This document shows positions 1 through 8,425 of a stretch of DNA of 51,137 bases, in pieces (position 1 is the stretch's first letter; each line of letters opens with the position of its first letter). The notes under the pieces were generated by a model, which was not told where the DNA came from, ran no database searches, and worked only from the letters and a program-made list of their open reading frames with translations. This stretch comes from a bacterium (GTDB taxonomy: Bacteria; Bacteroidota; Bacteroidia; CAILMK01; JACPUW01). The stretch spans positions 1-51,137 of the forward strand of contig WGNN01000010.1 of the NCBI GenBank assembly GCA_016124515.1, read 5' to 3'. Position numbers and translations under genes: made by a program.

Positions 1-1173
1 AACCAAAAGCGTTTTGAGCGAACTACCTGGTTTCATATTGGTTTGCCTTTTTTTGGCGAATGGCTCATAACACAGGCGCACAATGGCGAGCACACACACA
101 AAGGAGAGTGGGCACAGGCATGGGACTTTGAAGTAAGGGGCTCCAATGGCAAAACGTTCAGAAGCTCAGGCAATTTTCCCGAGCATTATTTCTGCTATAA
201 TTTGCCGGTTATTGCAGCGCAGGCGGGCTATGTGGTGGCTGTGGAAGACGATATTGAAGACAATGAAATAGGCAAGCCAAACATGGTGAAAAACTGGGGA
301 AACACGGTGGTTATCAAGCATGCGGAGTATTTGTACACCAAGGTTTCGCACCTGAAAGCCGGCACCATTGAGGTAAAAGTAGGCGACTACGTGAAGAAAG
401 GAGATTTGCTGGGCAATGTGGGCAATTCGGGTCGTTCGCCGGTGCCACACCTGCATTTTCAAATACAGGCCACACCCTACATTGGCTCCAAAACACTTTG
501 GTATCCAATTGATTATTATGTAATAAATAATGATGGAAACCACGAGTTGCACGAATTTGAAATTCCGCAAAACCAACAACTCATCAGCAGTTTTAAAACC
601 AATTTGCTGCTCAAGAAAAATTATGAATTTGTGCTTGGCCAAAAGTATAAGGTGGAGTATGAGATGAACGGAAAAACATATATGGAAAACTGGGAAGTAT
701 TTGCCACAAGCCTGGGTAAAAAGTATGTTTTTTGCCACGAAACAAGGGCACTTGCATATTTTGTAAACGACGAAAGCAACTTCTATTTTACCGATTACCA
801 GGGCCACAGAAAAGGTGCGTTGTACTACTACTTTCTATGCTCATACAAAGTAATGCTGGGTTTTTACCAAGGCGCTCAGGTTCGCGATTCGGTGGCGCTG
901 CATCAGGTTTACAGCCAATATGCGCTATTTGCACACGATTTTGTGGCACCATTTACCACCTTGGCTCAGGTGCACTATGAGCTTAACTACCAGCATGTTG
1001 ACGACCCCATGTTTAGCAGGGAAATGCTGCTCAACGGAAAACTTAGTATTAAGTCAATTTTCAATACGCGCGATTTCCTTCATTTTGAACTTAAAATAGA
1101 AGAAGATGCGTACCAACAACTATCAGTAACCAACAACAAATTGAATTTCAAAGCAAAAATTATCAGCGAATGA
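1..1173 (+). CDS. M23 (LytM-like) family peptidase, 5' end cut off by window edge
   Basis: The reading frame is open to base 1, so the gene starts upstream of the window; 390 residues are visible. A TTG at 43 is the first conventional alternative start, but the preceding residues (WFHIGL) fit the protein and argue that the true start lies outside. M23 zinc peptidases cleave peptidoglycan cross-bridges or act as inactive LytM regulators. Visible signs are the GNSGRSPVPHLHF motif, whose HxH pair (about residues 150-152 of the visible part) supplies metal and catalytic histidines, and an upstream THKGEWAQAWDF segment likely supplying the first His/Asp ligands. The spacing between that His and Asp is longer than the usual HxxxD. 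About 200 further residues after the peptidase domain have no domain I recognise. The stop overlaps the start of the next gene (ATGA), indicating translational coupling. Confidence 0.8.
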   Translation, partial: NQKRFERTTWFHIGLPFFGEWLITQAHNGEHTHKGEWAQAWDFEVRGSNGKTFRSSGNFPEHYFCYNLPVIAAQAGYVVAVEDDIEDNEIGKPNMVKNWGNTVVIKHAEYLYTKVSHLKAGTIEVKVGDYVKKGDLLGNVGNSGRSPVPHLHFQIQATPYIGSKTLWYPIDYYVINNDGNHELHEFEIPQNQQLISSFKTNLLLKKNYEFVLGQKYKVEYEMNGKTYMENWEVFATSLGKKYVFCHETRALAYFVNDESNFYFTDYQGHRKGALYYYFLCSYKVMLGFYQGAQVRDSVALHQVYSQYALFAHDFVAPFTTLAQVHYELNYQHVDDPMFSREMLLNGKLSIKSIFNTRDFLHFELKIEEDAYQQLSVTNNKLNFKAKIISE

Positions 1174-2366
1174 GAACCACGGTTTTTATAATATGTATTT
1201 TGGGTGCTTGCCGCCTGCAGGCACAATCATTTGACTTTACCAAAGATCAAATTGATAAAATAACGCTCAACTATTATTACAATGAAAATTGGGCGGGAAT
1301 TATTGACCTTGGCGAACGTGCCATAAAAAATGGTGTATCATTCGATTACCTGCATTATCGCTTGGGCGAAGCATACTACGCAAATAGCGACTATACCCAT
1401 GCCTTAAAACACTTCAGGAAAATTTTGAACACTTTTTCAAACGATGCCTTGCTGCAAGAGTATTATTATTATTGTCTGGTGTTTACCAATCGCTGGCGCG
1501 AGGCGGTGGCATTTTTGCCTGCTTGCGATACCGGTTTTACCAACAAACTTGATGTTGGCAACTCTAATGTACTTGAAGCTATTTATGTAGAAGCAGGGTT
1601 TAAATTTTCAAGCTTGGCGGCAGCTGCGCCTAACCAAAACATTGGCACCATAGGCTACCGACAAATAGGCCTTAATTCGCGCTGGAGCCACCATTTGCAC
1701 ACTTATGCATCGTATGCCACGCTAAACCAAAGTGCCTATTGGGGCAGCTATTTGCAACAGGAAACCAATATCAGCGGGGCTTATTTTCTACGTCGTGGTT
1801 GGTCTTTGTTTGCCGCCGTTGATATAATAGGTCTTGACCGTACCATATTAGCCACTCCCGATTTTCCTGAGTCAACCGAATTTTTGATAGACCAAAGTTA
1901 TTATGGCGGCATAGCCAAACGATGGACGCACCTGATGTTTGAGGCGGGCGGTAGCTATTCAAAACTGTATGATACCCCGCAAAGCCAGGCCATGTTTGCC
2001 GCACATTATTATCCTATGGGCAACAACAGTTTGGTGCTTTCGGCATTTGGTACTTTACATCACGAAGCCGATTCAACCACCGCGCTTTTCAAGTTCAGAT
2101 TGGGCAAGCAGTTGGGCGAAAAGTTTTGGATATCAGCTGATTATTATGCTGGCAACTCGCGCAATGTGATAGAGGAACGTGGCACTTTTGTCAATTATTC
2201 CATTGATGCAACTACCAGCCGATGGGGCCTGCTTTTGTCCTATGCACCCGCACCAAAAACCCAATTGTTTTTAAATGCTCAATATGAAAACAAGTGGGAT
2301 GATGCGCTTGCCACGAAATATACATTTTCTACTGCCATTATTGGATTTAAATATTTCATAAATTAA
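1170..2366 (+). CDS. TPR plus YaiO-type outer-membrane beta-barrel protein
   Basis: This is a 398-residue protein with a signal peptide ending near LQAQ (residue 19). Residues about 30-120 read as tetratricopeptide helices (for example HYRLGEAYYANSDYTHALKHF). The rest alternates aromatic and polar residues in short strands such as GYRQIGLNSRW and ends GFKYFIN, with a terminal aromatic/polar strand typical of outer-membrane barrels. This TPR-then-barrel layout matches the YaiO family, whose function is poorly known. The ATG overlaps the stop of the M23 gene by four bases. The next gene, also a TPR protein, begins 15 bases after this stop, so the three genes look like one transcription unit at the cell envelope. 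The barrel call rests on pattern and family resemblance only. Confidence 0.75.
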   Translation: MRTTVFIICILGACRLQAQSFDFTKDQIDKITLNYYYNENWAGIIDLGERAIKNGVSFDYLHYRLGEAYYANSDYTHALKHFRKILNTFSNDALLQEYYYYCLVFTNRWREAVAFLPACDTGFTNKLDVGNSNVLEAIYVEAGFKFSSLAAAAPNQNIGTIGYRQIGLNSRWSHHLHTYASYATLNQSAYWGSYLQQETNISGAYFLRRGWSLFAAVDIIGLDRTILATPDFPESTEFLIDQSYYGGIAKRWTHLMFEAGGSYSKLYDTPQSQAMFAAHYYPMGNNSLVLSAFGTLHHEADSTTALFKFRLGKQLGEKFWISADYYAGNSRNVIEERGTFVNYSIDATTSRWGLLLSYAPAPKTQLFLNAQYENKWDDALATKYTFSTAIIGFKYFIN

Positions 2367-2381
2367 TAAAAAAATAACACC

Positions 2382-2996
2382 ATGAGAACCGCATTTTTGT
2401 TCATTAGTTTGCTTTTGGCACTGGGTCCTAACGCCAAGGCAACCACACCTGAAGAGCTGCAAAAGGCTTTTTCAGAAAGTTACACCTACGAAACCAATGG
2501 CAAATACACCGAAGCCATCAACGTGCTGAAAAAGGTGTATGATGCTTCATCGTATGAAATTAACCTGCGTTTGGGCTGGTTGCACTATTTAGGTGGCTTG
2601 TTCACCGAGTCTTCAACTTATTATAAAAAGGCTGTAGAGCTCAAAACCATGTCGATAGAAGCCAAACTGGGATATGTATTGCCCGAAGCTGCTATGGGCA
2701 ACTGGGAAAAAGTAAAAAACACCTACCTGGAAATTATCATTATTGATGCCAACAATTATACCGCAAATTACCGTTTGGGTTCGGTTTATTATGGCCAAAA
2801 AGATTATAAAACAGCCTATAAGTATTTTCAGAAAATTGTTAATCTTTATCCTTTTGACTACGACGCGCTGCTCATGTTTGCATGGACCAATTTTCAGTTG
2901 GGAAAAGTAGGCGAAGCCAAAATTCTGTTTCAGAAGGTGCTGCTTTACAGTCCCAACGACGAGAGTGCCCAAGAAGGCCTTGGCTTGATAGAATAG
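2382..2996 (+). CDS. Exported TPR-repeat protein
   Basis: This 204-residue protein has a short signal peptide (cleavage near NAKA-T, residue 20) followed almost entirely by tetratricopeptide repeats. Recognisable units include NLRLGWLHYLGGLFTESSTYY, NYRLGSVYYGQKDYKTAYKYF and LLMFAWTNFQLGKVGEAKILF, spaced about 34 residues apart. TPR proteins are scaffolds for protein-protein contacts, here presumably in the periplasm. It follows the YaiO-type gene closely and is followed by a hairpin that looks like a terminator, so it is probably the last gene of the unit. It may partner the YaiO-type barrel or the M23 peptidase; this is inferred from position only. Confidence 0.8.
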   Translation: MRTAFLFISLLLALGPNAKATTPEELQKAFSESYTYETNGKYTEAINVLKKVYDASSYEINLRLGWLHYLGGLFTESSTYYKKAVELKTMSIEAKLGYVLPEAAMGNWEKVKNTYLEIIIIDANNYTANYRLGSVYYGQKDYKTAYKYFQKIVNLYPFDYDALLMFAWTNFQLGKVGEAKILFQKVLLYSPNDESAQEGLGLIE

Positions 2997-3021
2997 TATC
3001 TTTTTACAATTTTTACCCGAT

Positions 3022-3052
3022 TTGCCCCGCTAAAAAATCATTGGCGGGGCAA
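3022..3052 (+). terminator. Probable intrinsic terminator after the M23-YaiO-TPR unit
   Basis: The arm TTGCCCCGC (3022-3030) pairs perfectly with GCGGGGCAA (3044-3052). Two further A-T pairs and a G-T pair extend the stem into the loop. It lies 25 bases after the stop of the TPR gene. The T-run that follows (TTTT at 3057-3060) is short and slightly offset, so termination may be partial. Confidence 0.6.
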
Positions 3053-3090
3053 GCCGTTTTGTGCCTGTGTCAAATAAATAAGACCGCATT

Positions 3091-3124
3091 TTGGCCACTA
3101 TATAAATTGGAAAAGATAAGTTTG
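3091..3124 (+). promoter_or_regulatory. Candidate Bacteroidota promoter for the ABC exporter pair
   Basis: TAAGTTTG at 3117-3124 is an exact match to the Bacteroidota -7 consensus TAnnTTTG. A TTG at 3091-3093 sits 23 bases upstream, at the long end of the range reported for Flavobacterium promoters. A transcript starting about 3130 would leave a leader of roughly 70 bases before the ATG at 3202. It is placed after the terminator of the preceding unit. Prediction by pattern only. Confidence 0.45.
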
Positions 3125-3201
3125 CCTGTGCTTTAAGTCAGCCGACGCAGCAACCACAATTGAGTGCGTTATAAAGACTTGTGGCACAAATTGTTATTTG
3201 C

Positions 3202-4950
3202 ATGAACAAAGCAGCCAAACCAAAGGGAAGACCACCAAAACCCAATATGTTTTTGGTATTGAAACCATACCGCCCGCTCATCATACTACTCGTATTGTTT
3301 GCACTTATAAGCAACGGAGTAAACCTGATAATTCCAAAAATAATTTCGCATGGTATTGATACTTACACAGATGGAAGCTTCTCAACGAACGAATTGATTT
3401 GGAAGTTTGCCCTTGCCATCTTGTGCATTTTTGTTTTTGAGTACCTGCAAAGTATCGTTCAAACCTTTGCATCAGAGAGAGTAGCCCGCGATTTGAGGAC
3501 CCAATTGTCTGACAAAATCTCGGCACAGAGTTTTGCTTATGTCGAAAAAACAAGCCCGTCGCGTTTGCTTACCAACCTTACCTCCGATATTGATTCTATA
3601 AAGATGTTTGTTTCTACGGCTATTGTGTCCATCACATCTTCTTTATTTATCATAATTGGCGCAAGTGTGTTGTTGCTTTCCATCAATTGGAAGTTGGGAT
3701 TGGCCGTTATTACCATTATTCCGCTTATCGGGGGTACATTTTTCTTGGTTTTGCGCAAAGTTCGGGTGCTTTTTGTACGCGGGCGCGAGGTAATTGACTG
3801 GCTCAATAAAGTTATAAATGAAAGCATCCTGGGTGCTGCGTTAATTCGCGTGGTAAACTCGCAAATGGTTGAGTACAATAAGTTTATAAAAGCAAATACC
3901 GAGGCAAAGGAGATTGGCCTTGGCATACTCAAATTATTTGCTACCCTTATTCCCATTATTACATTTGTTGCCAACCTTGCCACCCTTACCGTGCTGGTGC
4001 TTGGTGGGCATTTTGTTATAAACAACACCATGTCGCTGGGTGAATTTGCCGCTTTCAATAGTTATATAGCGCTGCTCATTTTCCCTATTATTATCATAGG
4101 TTTTATGAGCAATGTTATTGCACAGGCAAGCGCTTCTTATGCGCGTATCCATGCCGTATTAAATGCCGAAAACACCCAAACCGACGGCACTGTGGAAAAA
4201 GAACTACTTGGCAGCATTGAGCTGAAGGAAGTAAGTGTACGCTATGGCGATAAGAAAGCACTTGATAAAGTGAGTTTTGCTGTGCCGAATGGTTCAAAAA
4301 CCGCGGTTATCGGACCAACTGCCGCCGGTAAATCGCAGCTGCTTTACTTGCTTACCGGCCTGATAGAACCCACTGAAGGAACCATTTATTTTGATGATGA
4401 AGCGGTCAAGAATTATAATAGGGCTTCGTTTCATCAGCAAGTGGGCTTTGTGTTTCAAGACAGTATAGTTTTTAATATGAGCCTGCGCGAAAATATTGCT
4501 TTCAACAAAGAAGTAACCGACGCCGATTTGCAGCGGGCTATTGACACTGCTGAACTTGCCGAGTTTGTGAAGAAACTGCCCGATGGCCTTGAAACTATCG
4601 TTTCGGAGCGTGGCAGCAACCTTTCGGGTGGACAAAAACAACGCATCATGCTGGCACGTGCATTGGCTTTAAACCCCAAGGTATTGTTACTCGATGATTT
4701 TACCGCAAGGGTTGACTCCAATACCGAGCGACAGATACTGCAAAATGTAGAAAAAAATTACCCCGGAATCACCTTGCTCTCCGTTACCCAAAAGATAGCT
4801 TCGGTAATGCACTATGATAAAATAATATTGTTGATGCAAGGCGAGGTGGTAGCGGTTGGAAAGCATGAAGAATTGATGAAAAGCAGCTCGGAGTACGTGC
4901 AGATTTATAATTCTCAACGAAGTACAAGCAACTATGAATTACAATCTTAA
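3202..4950 (+). CDS. ABC exporter half-transporter, degenerate-site subunit
   Basis: An inner-membrane ABC half-transporter: six transmembrane helices (about residues 25-310) then a nucleotide-binding domain. I start at the ATG (3202); a GTG seven codons upstream (3181) is possible but adds nothing family-like. The NBD has Walker A GPTAAGKS (about residue 370) and a canonical signature LSGGQ (about 473). The residue after Walker B is Asp instead of the catalytic Glu (LLLDDFTARVD), and the H-loop His is replaced by Gln (SVTQKIA). The next gene overlaps by 17 bases and has intact Walker B and H-loop but a degenerate signature. Together they read as a heterodimeric exporter of the TM287/288 or BmrCD type, exporting lipids, drugs or peptides. 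The substrate cannot be told from sequence. Confidence 0.9.
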   Translation: MNKAAKPKGRPPKPNMFLVLKPYRPLIILLVLFALISNGVNLIIPKIISHGIDTYTDGSFSTNELIWKFALAILCIFVFEYLQSIVQTFASERVARDLRTQLSDKISAQSFAYVEKTSPSRLLTNLTSDIDSIKMFVSTAIVSITSSLFIIIGASVLLLSINWKLGLAVITIIPLIGGTFFLVLRKVRVLFVRGREVIDWLNKVINESILGAALIRVVNSQMVEYNKFIKANTEAKEIGLGILKLFATLIPIITFVANLATLTVLVLGGHFVINNTMSLGEFAAFNSYIALLIFPIIIIGFMSNVIAQASASYARIHAVLNAENTQTDGTVEKELLGSIELKEVSVRYGDKKALDKVSFAVPNGSKTAVIGPTAAGKSQLLYLLTGLIEPTEGTIYFDDEAVKNYNRASFHQQVGFVFQDSIVFNMSLRENIAFNKEVTDADLQRAIDTAELAEFVKKLPDGLETIVSERGSNLSGGQKQRIMLARALALNPKVLLLDDFTARVDSNTERQILQNVEKNYPGITLLSVTQKIASVMHYDKIILLMQGEVVAVGKHEELMKSSSEYVQIYNSQRSTSNYELQS

Positions 4951-6706
4951 TAAACTACTGGAAGGAGAGAAGGATAAAAAGGTCAATACTTTTTCGTCGC
5001 TCAAAAGCCTGCTAAACCTAATACACAACGAGAAGAAAAACCTGGTTGTGGCCTTTGCCGCCATTATAGTCAATTCGTTGTTGTTGCTTATTGGCCCGCT
5101 TATTATTGGCTATGCGGTTGACAACTACGTGCAAACCAAAGACTTTGATGGCGTATTGCGCTATGCCTTGGTGCTGTTGGCTATTTATCTTACGGCTTTG
5201 GTGGCCAACTACCTGCAAACCATATTGATGGGCGGCATAGGGCAGCGCATGTTATACGAACTCAGAAATGCCATTTTTACCAAATTGCAGGAGTTGCCGG
5301 TGGCTTTTTTCAATCAAAACAAGGCGGGCGACCTCATTTCGCGCATCAACAACGATACCGATAAACTCAATACTTTTTTCTCGCAATCGCTCATGCGCTT
5401 TATCGGCAGTTTGATAACGATGGTGGGGGCGGGTATTTTTTTGCTGTCAATAAATATTGAACTTGGCTCCGCAGCATTGGCTCCTGCGGTTCTTATCTAT
5501 TTGTTTACCAAAGTGGTATCGCCCTGGATTAAAAAGAAAAATGCCATCAGCCTTAAGAGTGTAGGTGGTTTAAGTGCCGAAATTCAGGAAAGTCTCAACA
5601 ACTTTAAAGTAATAATAGCCTTCAACCGACGCGATTATTTCAGGAAGCGTTTTAAGGAAGTAAACGAAGAAAACTATAATAACGCCGTATGGGCAGGGCT
5701 GGCCAACAACTTGTTGATGCCGGTATATGGTTTGTTTACCAACGTGGCGCAAATGATAGTGCTGCTTTTTGGTATTTATCTCATTTCGGCGGGCAGTTTT
5801 TCGGTTGGTTTGTTGGTGAGTTTCTTTGCTTATGCCAACAGCTTTTACAGCCCGCTAAGACAGCTAGCCGCCCTTTGGTCAAGTTTTCAGGTGGCCCTTG
5901 CCGGCTGGGACCGCATTGCCAAAATACTGGCAATGGAATCAAACCTAACCACGCTTGAAAACAGTGCAGAAACGAACACGAAAAGCGATTTTCTGCTTGA
6001 ATTCAAAAACGTTCATTTTGCATACCCCGGGGGAAATGAAATTTTGCACAACATCAATTTTAAACTGGAAAAGGGTAAAACTTATGCACTTGTGGGGCCT
6101 ACCGGCGGCGGAAAATCGACCACTGCTTCACTAATTTCCAGGTTGTACGATCCGGTAGAAGGAACGGTGTTTTTTCAAGGGCGCGATATGAAAACCCTAA
6201 GCCCGCAAGAACGAAGCAAAAACATTGGATTTATTTTGCAAGAACCATTTTTGTTCAGCGGAAGCCTGCGCGATAATATTCTCTACGGCAATGAACACTA
6301 CAAGGATATTGACAATGCGGCGCTTGAAAAAGTAATAAAAGATGCCCACCTTGGGGTGCTTTTAGAAAAATTTGATGACGGATTGGAAACCCAACTTACG
6401 GTAAGCGGTGATGCGGTGAGTTTAGGTCAAAAGCAGCTGATAGCCTTTATTCGCGCGGTATTGCGCCAGCCCGCCTTGCTTATTTTAGACGAAGCAACAG
6501 CCAATGTGGATACGGTAACCGAAAAATTGCTGGACGATATTCTAAACCATTTGCCAAAGGAAACCACCAAAGTAATTATAGCGCACCGCCTCAACACCAT
6601 TGAAAGTGCCGATGAGATTTTCTTTGTCAATTCAGGGGAAGTAATACCCGCGGGTTCAATGCAACATGCGGTGGATATGTTGCTTCACGGCGAAAGGGCT
6701 TCGTAG
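4934..6706 (+). CDS. ABC exporter half-transporter, catalytic-site subunit
   Basis: This 590-residue half-transporter is the partner of the preceding gene, with which it overlaps by 17 bases. The membrane domain spans about residues 35-330. The NBD has Walker A GPTGGGKS (about 388), Walker B with catalytic Glu (LLILDEATANVD, about 515) and the H-loop (IIAHRL, about 549). Its signature is VSLGQ instead of LSGGQ. In a heterodimer, each site pairs one subunit's Walker motifs with the other's signature. This subunit's intact Walker motifs face the partner's intact LSGGQ, making one good site, while the two degenerate halves form the second. It ends nine bases before the convergent OmpA-type gene, with no clear terminator between them. 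Confidence 0.9.
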   Translation: MNYNLNKLLEGEKDKKVNTFSSLKSLLNLIHNEKKNLVVAFAAIIVNSLLLLIGPLIIGYAVDNYVQTKDFDGVLRYALVLLAIYLTALVANYLQTILMGGIGQRMLYELRNAIFTKLQELPVAFFNQNKAGDLISRINNDTDKLNTFFSQSLMRFIGSLITMVGAGIFLLSINIELGSAALAPAVLIYLFTKVVSPWIKKKNAISLKSVGGLSAEIQESLNNFKVIIAFNRRDYFRKRFKEVNEENYNNAVWAGLANNLLMPVYGLFTNVAQMIVLLFGIYLISAGSFSVGLLVSFFAYANSFYSPLRQLAALWSSFQVALAGWDRIAKILAMESNLTTLENSAETNTKSDFLLEFKNVHFAYPGGNEILHNINFKLEKGKTYALVGPTGGGKSTTASLISRLYDPVEGTVFFQGRDMKTLSPQERSKNIGFILQEPFLFSGSLRDNILYGNEHYKDIDNAALEKVIKDAHLGVLLEKFDDGLETQLTVSGDAVSLGQKQLIAFIRAVLRQPALLILDEATANVDTVTEKLLDDILNHLPKETTKVIIAHRLNTIESADEIFFVNSGEVIPAGSMQHAVDMLLHGERAS

Positions 6707-6715
6707 GTTTTCGGG

Positions 6716-7405
6716 TTATTTTTTAATAATCCGCACTTCGGTTCTGCGGTTTTGTTGCCTTCCATCTGCGGTGCCATTGTCGGCCACGGGCATGGTTTCG
6801 CCATAGCCAACTGCAACTATCCTATTGCCGTCTATTCCCTTTTTTACCAGGTAGTTGCGTACCGCGTTGGCACGTGCTTCGCTCAGTTCAAAATTGCTTT
6901 TTTCGCTGCCTATGCTATCGGTGTGGCCACCCACTTCAATTTGCATATTGGGTTTTAGTGTCATGAGCTCCGCCAAGTCGTCAAGTTCGGTGTATGAGGA
7001 TGGTTTCAGGCTGCTTTTTCCGGTATCGAAAAATACATTGTTGAGGGTAAACAACTTGGGCAACTCAAACTTGATGGTCAGTTTCATAGTGCCATATCTT
7101 TTGCCGGGTTCCAGTTTGGGTATTTCTATGGTTGAGTAGTCTTGCGCGTCGCCAATGGCTTTTATTTTTATTTCATATACATCGGGGCCGGGCAGGCTTA
7201 TGGCAAATTGGCCAGTGGCATTGCTAACGGCTTTATATGTTTTGCCCGATTTTTTGGCAATAAACCAAATGCGTTCGCCCTGTTGTGGCACATCTTTAAA
7301 ATTGGTAACCAAGGCTATTATATTGGCCTCAGTGGTTTGAGAAAAACCTTTGGTAAAAACGCCAAAAACCATTGATAAACCGAAAAGAAAGGGTAGGAGC
7401 TTCAT
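6716..7405 (-). CDS. OmpA-family outer-membrane/peptidoglycan-anchoring protein
   Basis: I chose the ATG at 7405, which begins a clean signal peptide (MKLLPFLFGLSM... ending near GFSQ); an upstream in-frame ATG at 7438 adds 11 residues ahead of it. Residues about 25-110 form a beta-rich domain of unknown role. The C-terminal half is an OmpA domain: NVFFDTGKSSL, then VGGHTDSIGS, then LSEARANAVRNYL and QQNRRTEVRI, the set that binds diaminopimelate in peptidoglycan. The Asp of HTDSIGS and the Arg of NRRTEV are the usual contact residues. It lies outside the cytoplasm, linking envelope layers. It is convergent with the ABC exporter and 85 bases downstream of the SirB1-like gene. Confidence 0.85.
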   Translation of the reverse strand: MKLLPFLFGLSMVFGVFTKGFSQTTEANIIALVTNFKDVPQQGERIWFIAKKSGKTYKAVSNATGQFAISLPGPDVYEIKIKAIGDAQDYSTIEIPKLEPGKRYGTMKLTIKFELPKLFTLNNVFFDTGKSSLKPSSYTELDDLAELMTLKPNMQIEVGGHTDSIGSEKSNFELSEARANAVRNYLVKKGIDGNRIVAVGYGETMPVADNGTADGRQQNRRTEVRIIKK

Positions 7406-7490
7406 AAAACAAATTTTTACTGATTGTAGAAAATGCAAGCCTGTGTGGCAAGTACAGTATAATATGTTGTTTAGGCTAAAAAGTAACCTT

Positions 7491-8390
7491 CTATAAGTCT
7501 CCTAAAAAATCGTGAAGTTCCTGCACTTCTGCTTTGCGAAGGGTGTCGCCCAGTTTGTCGTAGCTGTTTACCAGGTTTTTAAGTACCCGCATAATGATAA
7601 TGCGGTTGTGGCAAGGCTCAAAATATCGTTCTTCAATGGGCAGCGATGCTTGTTTCAAAAACCGGTCAATGTTGTACTTGCTAAAAATAGCACCGCCATT
7701 GAAGGGGTTTACATAAAACAGAATTTCGCCTGCCACATTATAGGGTATTATACCTTCGTTTTTAAAACTGTGGTTGTTTTCCAAATGGCTGTCGTCTTTG
7801 TAAGCCAAAATGAAATGCTGCGGAAGGTCAACCCCAAAAATGGGCAGGTACAACCGCTGCGCCACTATTGAGTAGAGAATAGAAAGCGAAATGGGATTGC
7901 CTTTTCGGTTGTCAACCACTTGGTTGAGGTAGGAGTTTTCGGGTGCGTAATAATTTTTGTTATCCCCTTGAAATCGGTATTTCCCAAAAAAGACTTCGTT
8001 GATGATACGGACATTATCGAGCGGCGAAAATTTGTAGTTGAGTCTCAACCAAATATCGAGTTTTATTTTGTCGATGTACGACACAATAGGAGCGAGGTCA
8101 AGTTCGGGATAGCGGTAGCGGGCCACAAGGTAAAAGCCTGTTAGCAGGTCATCGCTGTTGTGTTCATACCATTCTTTAAACAGCGTTTTAATACCGCCCA
8201 GGTGTATGCTTTTAAGCACTTCGTTCAGGCGCTCGTGTTGCAGCTCGTTTTCGGCCCGCATGGCAAATTCTGAAAGCAAAGCCGAAATTGCTTCGCCCTG
8301 CTCCAGCAGTTTGCTGCGCACGTGTTGGTACACGTCGCGGTCTTCATCGTCTATCAAACTGATTAAAGCCTCTATTTCCGATTGTTCCAT
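7491..8390 (-). CDS. SirB1-like transglutaminase-fold protein
   Basis: A 299-residue cytoplasmic protein without a signal peptide. The segment RKGNPISLSILYSIVAQRL, followed by a GVDLPQHFILAY segment, is the hallmark of the SirB1/transglutaminase-like family, present in many bacteria and poorly characterised. The usual Cys of transglutaminases is absent at the NPISLSIL position, which is normal for this family and suggests that it is not a classical transglutaminase. The N-terminal 100 residues are helical. It lies 35 bases downstream of topA on the same strand, so they may be co-transcribed. Role unknown. Confidence 0.75.
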   Translation of the reverse strand: MEQSEIEALISLIDDEDRDVYQHVRSKLLEQGEAISALLSEFAMRAENELQHERLNEVLKSIHLGGIKTLFKEWYEHNSDDLLTGFYLVARYRYPELDLAPIVSYIDKIKLDIWLRLNYKFSPLDNVRIINEVFFGKYRFQGDNKNYYAPENSYLNQVVDNRKGNPISLSILYSIVAQRLYLPIFGVDLPQHFILAYKDDSHLENNHSFKNEGIIPYNVAGEILFYVNPFNGGAIFSKYNIDRFLKQASLPIEERYFEPCHNRIIIMRVLKNLVNSYDKLGDTLRKAEVQELHDFLGDL

Positions 8391-8425
8391 ACCTTGGGAT
8401 TAGACTTCAATCTACATAATTTTCC

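Noticed and set aside
7491..8390. True transglutaminase activity for the SirB1-like protein
   Set aside because: The catalytic Cys is not found at the expected place, so only the fold family is claimed.
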